A stretch of 9,138 bases of DNA from assembly GCA_030691985.1 (NCBI GenBank), contig JAUYDB010000064.1, positions 1 to 9,138 of the forward strand, written 5' to 3'. This document shows positions 5,605-9,138 of the stretch, piece by piece. The DNA is from Candidatus Omnitrophota bacterium (GTDB lineage: Bacteria; Omnitrophota; Gorgyraeia; 2-01-FULL-45-10). The notes below the pieces were generated by a model. It was given only the letters and a program-made list of their open reading frames with translations, was not told the origin of the DNA and ran no database searches. Position 1 is the first letter of the stretch; every line of letters begins with the position of its first letter. Both the position numbers and the translations under genes were made by a program.

Positions 5605-7671
5605 ATGAAAGAAAGAATAGCAGTAATCATTTGCCTGAGCCTTGCGTTACCGTTATTGTTCGGCGGTTTTCATGTTTATGCGGAAGAGTCAGGCCCATGG
5701 GGCCGCGGCGATATCATCCCTTCGCTCGTATATATAGGCGTAAATGGAGATAAGGACCAATTCGCGGAGGACCGCTGGATCCCGCGAAACGTTACGGCCG
5801 GGATATCCGATTATAGTTATATCAATGAAAATAAAAACGGGGATTCTATTGTAGCCGAGGGCAGAGGCCTTATAGGTAATGGCGATTATCTCTTTAATTT
5901 CGATTTAAAAAAAGAGGGATTCGGCAATCTGATATTCGAGTTCAAACAGTTTAATAAGTATTATGACGGCTCGGGCGGATTTTTTTCACTGTTCAGGCCC
6001 ACCTCGAACGCCTGCCCAAATACTTATTCAGCGACAGAGAGAGACCTTTTTCTGGATATAGGAAATTTAAAGGTTGAAACGATATTTTCAAAAGAAGAAG
6101 GCACGGAGTGCGCTTTTTCCTATGAGAGGGAATACAGGAAGGGGACGAAATCTCTGATAAGCTGGGGCGCCGTAACCGGGAATTCCTACACCCGGAACAT
6201 CCTGCCCACCTTCCTTGAGACCGACGAGATCGTGGATAAGCTCGACCTGAAGATCGAGCATACGGCGTACGGCATAAATATATCCGCCGAACAGACGTGG
6301 GAGAGCGCAAGGATTAAAATTCAAAAAGTCAACAACCGGACCCTGACATTGACGACCGGCGCGTTCTCAAACATAAGATATAAATACGAGGATCTGGACT
6401 CCGATCTTTACACTACGGTGATTCGCGCCTCAAAAGACTTCAATGAAAAGGTATTTCTTTCTTTGGCGTTTCTGTGTGAATATTCCCGAGGGCACACAAA
6501 AGAGAAGGTAACCGATACAAGCGTTTCGGCATTTAATGAAAACCATCCGCTTAATCCGGCCAATATTTTCCAGACCAGGGTCACCGTCCTGCCGAAGGTC
6601 TACATCCCGCTATTGGAACACCTGTTTGCGGATGCAGGATTCAGGTGGGAATGGGTAGGCAAGAATAGCGCCGGGACTTATAACCGGGATAAGAAAAATC
6701 CGCCGGATTACATTCCAGGTGAGCGCCTAAATATCATGGATAAGCAAAGGGAGAATAAACTGGGCGAAACTTTCAGCCTTAAATTCGACGGCGTCAGGGA
6801 TGTGGTATTATACGGGGAAGGTGAACTCGGGCAGGAGATAAGAGACGAGGATAACACGCAGGACTCTTTCGGCGATTCCCCGACAGCAGGTAATAATTTT
6901 ATGCGGAATACGAAGACCAATACGTATGACTATGCTTATACGATAGGCGCCAAGAGCTACCCCATGCCGAAGGTCGACGTCACGACAGAGTTCAAATATA
7001 AATATGGTTACAGGAATTACCATAGCAAGGAGCACGCCATTCTAACGGGAGACGTAACGAACGGATACAGGGGGTTCCTTGATTCCCTCTCTTTTACCAC
7101 ATATAGCCCTATCGTTATGTTTAATTTTAAACCTTTAAGGTGGCTCGCGTGTAATGTCCGTTATTCCTACGATTCTACTACTTATGGGATCAAGACGCGG
7201 GTTGCCGATGCCATCGAACTTGCCGGATACAATGCGAATAATTATTCTACGGGCCTTACGCTTACGCCAAACGACACTTTGTATTTGACATTCTATTATC
7301 AATATAAAGAAGCCTCAACCGAAACGCCGGCGAACGGTACCGGCGGCGGGCCGGTCAATCAGCCTACATATAACGCGAATGTGAAGACATTGAACGCGTC
7401 ATGCAGTTACTCGCCGTTTAAAAATACCACAATAACGGGTAGTTACTCGTTCTCCCTGGCCGATAATTTCAACGACTTTTCAAATACAGGGCTGCCGCTC
7501 GGGCTTGATAATTTTTCACAGGATGCCTTCATCGAACTTGAGAAAAAAATAACCAAAGACCTGTCTTTAGGATTTAAGTATGACTTGATGCAGTATGACG
7601 AAACTTCCAACAACGGCATCGATGATTATATAGCGCATCTCTTTTACACCGCCTTAAAGGCGAAATTTTAA
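5605..7671 (+). CDS. MtrB/PioB-like decaheme-associated outer-membrane beta-barrel protein
   Basis: Likely outer-membrane porin that sheathes the neighbouring multiheme cytochrome and holds it across the membrane, as MtrB does for MtrA. The 688-residue protein has a clear signal peptide (hydrophobic core about 5-22, cleavage after VYA at 24-26). The rest reads as a long series of alternating, aromatic-rich amphipathic strands (for example YDYAYTIGAKSYPMPKVDV, TEFKYKYGYRNY) with polar turns rich in N, D and G, and it ends in phenylalanine (LKAKF), as barrel proteins typically do. The length fits the family (roughly 650-750). No CXXC pair is seen near the mature N-terminus, unlike Shewanella MtrB. 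The assignment rests on length, strand pattern and the adjacent DmsE-type cytochrome, since barrel sequences diverge quickly. No outer-surface cytochrome (MtrC-like) gene is in the window. It ends overlapping hemL by one base (TAATG). Confidence 0.75.
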   Translation: MKERIAVIICLSLALPLLFGGFHVYAEESGPWGRGDIIPSLVYIGVNGDKDQFAEDRWIPRNVTAGISDYSYINENKNGDSIVAEGRGLIGNGDYLFNFDLKKEGFGNLIFEFKQFNKYYDGSGGFFSLFRPTSNACPNTYSATERDLFLDIGNLKVETIFSKEEGTECAFSYEREYRKGTKSLISWGAVTGNSYTRNILPTFLETDEIVDKLDLKIEHTAYGINISAEQTWESARIKIQKVNNRTLTLTTGAFSNIRYKYEDLDSDLYTTVIRASKDFNEKVFLSLAFLCEYSRGHTKEKVTDTSVSAFNENHPLNPANIFQTRVTVLPKVYIPLLEHLFADAGFRWEWVGKNSAGTYNRDKKNPPDYIPGERLNIMDKQRENKLGETFSLKFDGVRDVVLYGEGELGQEIRDEDNTQDSFGDSPTAGNNFMRNTKTNTYDYAYTIGAKSYPMPKVDVTTEFKYKYGYRNYHSKEHAILTGDVTNGYRGFLDSLSFTTYSPIVMFNFKPLRWLACNVRYSYDSTTYGIKTRVADAIELAGYNANNYSTGLTLTPNDTLYLTFYYQYKEASTETPANGTGGGPVNQPTYNANVKTLNASCSYSPFKNTTITGSYSFSLADNFNDFSNTGLPLGLDNFSQDAFIELEKKITKDLSLGFKYDLMQYDETSNNGIDDYIAHLFYTALKAKF

Positions 7672-8981
7672 TGAAACCGGTTTGCAGCATAAAAAAAAGT
7701 TTCAAAAGATCCGCAGGCTCCTTCAAGCTCGCAAAAAGATTCATCCCCGGCGGAGTGAATAGCCCCGTACGCTCGTTCAAGGCCGTCGGGACGACGCCCC
7801 TCTTCATTTCCAGGGCCAAAGGCGCTTATATCCATGATGTAGACGGTAACTCGTTCATCGATTATGTCATGTCGTGGGGGCCGATGATATTGGGGCATGC
7901 CGATGAAAGAGTAGAAAAATCGGTGGTCAGGATCTTAAGACAGGGTGCGAGTTTTGGCGCTCCTACCGGGAAAGAGACGGAACTCGCGCGGTTAATCGCC
8001 GATATCTATCCTTCGATTAAAAAAGTCCGGCTTACCTCTTCCGGGACTGAAGCCGCCATGAGCGCGATCAGGCTTGCGCGCGCCTACACCGGCAGGGAAA
8101 AGATACTGAAATTCGAAGGCTGTTATCACGGCCACGCCGACAGCCTTCTTGTTAAAGCCGGTTCGGGCGCCGCCACCTTTGGCGTTCCTTCCTCTCTCGG
8201 GGTGAATAAGACGACCGCCCGGGATACTATTACCGTACCATTTAACGACATAGAAAGGTTCGAAGATGCGGTTAGTGAGGAAAGGGGAAATCTTGCCTGC
8301 GTCATCGTCGAGCCCATACCGGCCAATATGGGCGTCGTCTTACCGAAGCCGGGATTCCTTGAAAGGTTGCGGCAGATTACGAAAAAAAACGGTATTGTCT
8401 TGATATTTGACGAGGTCATCACCGGTTTCCGCGTGGCCTTAGGCGGAGCGCAGGAACTTTACGGGATACATCCTGACCTCACCATATTGGGCAAGATTTT
8501 AGGCGGCGGTTTTCCTATAGGCGCTTTCGGCGGGAGGACTGAGATCATGGAGCTCCTTGCTCCCGACGGCCCCGTGTATCAGGCCGGCACGTTATCCGGG
8601 AACCCTGTGGCTGTCGAAGCCGGCATAGTTACCATACGCATATTGATGCGGAATAAGATATACGATAAATTACAGCATTTAGGCGATGTCTTTGAGTCGG
8701 GTTTGGAGCGGATCCTCGGCCGGCGGCCGCGAGGTGTAATACTGCAGAGATGCGCTTCTTTGTTCACCATTTTTTTTACGAAGGACAAGGAGGTGCTGAA
8801 TTATAAAGATGCGTTGGCATGCGACACAGATGCGTTCGCGTTGTTTTTCCGCGGGATGCTGAAGCGCGGCATATACTTTGCCCCGTCGCAATTCGAGGCA
8901 AATTTCATTTCCGCGAAACATAGCCTGAAAGATATCGAAGAGACGCTCGAGGCCTGCGAAAGATCTTTGGCCAGGGCATGA
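7671..8981 (+). CDS. hemL: Glutamate-1-semialdehyde 2,1-aminomutase
   Basis: PLP-dependent cytoplasmic enzyme that converts glutamate-1-semialdehyde into 5-aminolevulinate, the C5-route entry to tetrapyrroles. The 436-residue protein is full length and has the expected signatures: FIPGGVNSPVRSF near the N-terminus, TSSGTEAAMSAIRLARAYTG and FEGCYHGHADSLL (substrate and phosphate region), DEVITGFR (PLP-ring aspartate), LGKILGGGFPIGAFGG with the probable PLP lysine at K275, and AGTLSGNPVAVEAG. The ATG at 7671 shares one base with the barrel stop, and AAAGG lies ten bases upstream. It is separated from the other heme genes by the cytochrome-porin pair, which makes those two genes part of the heme operon rather than a neighbouring unit. 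The partner hemA (glutamyl-tRNA reductase) is not in the window. Confidence 0.96.
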   Translation: MKPVCSIKKSFKRSAGSFKLAKRFIPGGVNSPVRSFKAVGTTPLFISRAKGAYIHDVDGNSFIDYVMSWGPMILGHADERVEKSVVRILRQGASFGAPTGKETELARLIADIYPSIKKVRLTSSGTEAAMSAIRLARAYTGREKILKFEGCYHGHADSLLVKAGSGAATFGVPSSLGVNKTTARDTITVPFNDIERFEDAVSEERGNLACVIVEPIPANMGVVLPKPGFLERLRQITKKNGIVLIFDEVITGFRVALGGAQELYGIHPDLTILGKILGGGFPIGAFGGRTEIMELLAPDGPVYQAGTLSGNPVAVEAGIVTIRILMRNKIYDKLQHLGDVFESGLERILGRRPRGVILQRCASLFTIFFTKDKEVLNYKDALACDTDAFALFFRGMLKRGIYFAPSQFEANFISAKHSLKDIEETLEACERSLARA

Positions 8982-9002
8982 TTAGATTGAAACGAAAGAG
9001 CG

Positions 9003-9008
9003 TATAAT
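9003..9008 (+). promoter_or_regulatory. Candidate sigma-70-type -10 element
   Basis: A perfect TATAAT lies just after the hemL stop in an AT-rich patch, about 60 bases before the next ATG. The -35 side is weak: TTAGAT (8982-8987) is 15 bases upstream and TTGAAA (8987-8992) is too close at 10 bases. It may start a separate transcript for the gene at 9068, but the evidence is one hexamer. Confidence 0.3.
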
Positions 9009-9021
9009 ATGGCTTAACAAA

Positions 9022-9065
9022 ATTCCCTCTCCCCCCGCAGGGGGAGAGGGTTAGGGTGAGGGGGG
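9022..9065 (+). repeat. CCCTCTCCCC hairpin repeat with G-rich tail, copy 2
   Basis: A perfect 11-bp stem, CCCTCTCCCCC (9025-9035) and GGGGGAGAGGG (9040-9050), has the loop CGCA. The tail TTAGGGTGAGGGGGG (9051-9065) follows. It shares AAATTCCCTCTCCCC and the overall layout with the copy at 4713-4760. The right arm plus tail give four G-runs separated by AGA, TTA and TGA, a canonical intramolecular G-quadruplex motif. GAGG at 9058-9061 is spaced six bases from ATG 9068, so the repeat tail may act as the ribosome-binding site of the next gene. Confidence 0.8.
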
Positions 9066-9067
9066 CT

Positions 9068-9138
9068 ATGAAGACCGCGCATATAGATAGATGCAAAAGG
9101 CTTCGGAAGGATGAGACATATACCGAAGCCAATCTCTG
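9068..9138 (+). CDS. Start of an unidentified ORF (3' truncated by window edge)
   Basis: An open frame begins at ATG 9068 and continues to the window end without a stop; it starts MKTAHIDRCKRLRK and is rich in basic and polar residues. It is preceded at proper spacing by a GAGG that belongs to the G-rich repeat tail, and farther up by a TATAAT. Only 23 residues are visible, which is too few to assign a family. The start is plausible but unproven; a different frame or a start beyond the edge remains possible. Confidence 0.4.
   Translation, partial: MKTAHIDRCKRLRKDETYTEANL

Noticed and set aside
8905..9132. Minus-strand open frame over the 3' end of hemL and the repeat (contains PLTLTLSP)
   Set aside because: This translation is the well-known spurious product of the CCCTCACCCTAACCCTCTCC-type repeat read on the reverse strand.

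Overview
The window is one densely packed, entirely plus-strand gene block from an anaerobic-looking, Gram-negative (outer-membrane-bearing) bacterium. It encodes most of the siroheme-dependent ('alternative', Ahb) heme b pathway, plus a two-gene porin/multiheme-cytochrome module of the MtrA/MtrB (DmsE/PioB) kind used to move electrons across an outer membrane. The Ahb route is known from sulfate reducers, archaea and assorted anaerobes. Together with the outer-membrane barrel and the dispersed short repeats, this suggests an environmental anaerobe (for example Omnitrophota, Nitrospirota or Desulfobacterota). I cannot fix the phylum from this sequence, so treat it as a guess.

Layout. 2-466: 3' part of hemD (uroporphyrinogen-III synthase). 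463-1629: ahbC. 1622-2707: hemB. 2668-3780: ahbD. 3722-4210: ahbA. 4222-4692: ahbB. 4693-4797: intergenic gap made largely of hairpin repeats, a G10 tract and a ribosome-binding site. 4798-5592: octaheme-type DmsE/MtrA-like cytochrome c. 5605-7671: MtrB/PioB-like outer-membrane beta-barrel. 7671-8981: hemL. 8982-9067: promoter-like TATAAT plus a second copy of the hairpin repeat. 9068-9138: start of an unidentified gene. Genes overlap or nearly touch except at the two repeat-bearing gaps, so hemD to hemL reads as one operon.

How the genes fit together. HemL makes 5-aminolevulinate, HemB makes porphobilinogen and HemD closes uroporphyrinogen III. Siroheme would then be made by enzymes not seen here. 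AhbA/AhbB decarboxylate siroheme, AhbC removes two acetate side chains to give iron-coproporphyrin III, and AhbD converts that to heme b. Missing from the window, and possibly just upstream, are hemA, hemC, the uroporphyrinogen methyltransferase and the precorrin-2 dehydrogenase/ferrochelatase. The cytochrome needs up to eight covalently bound hemes per chain, so placing it and its porin between ahbB and hemL couples heme supply to its main consumer.

The most unusual feature is how repeats have invaded the operon. One composite element of two different three-unit heptamer arrays is inserted in frame inside HemB. An imperfect inverted repeat at the hemB/ahbD junction supplies the C-terminus of HemB and most of the N-terminal extension of AhbD in different reading frames. 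Two copies of a CCCTCTCCCC hairpin with a G-rich tail sit just before gene starts, where they contribute G-quadruplex-forming tracts and Shine-Dalgarno-like sequence.
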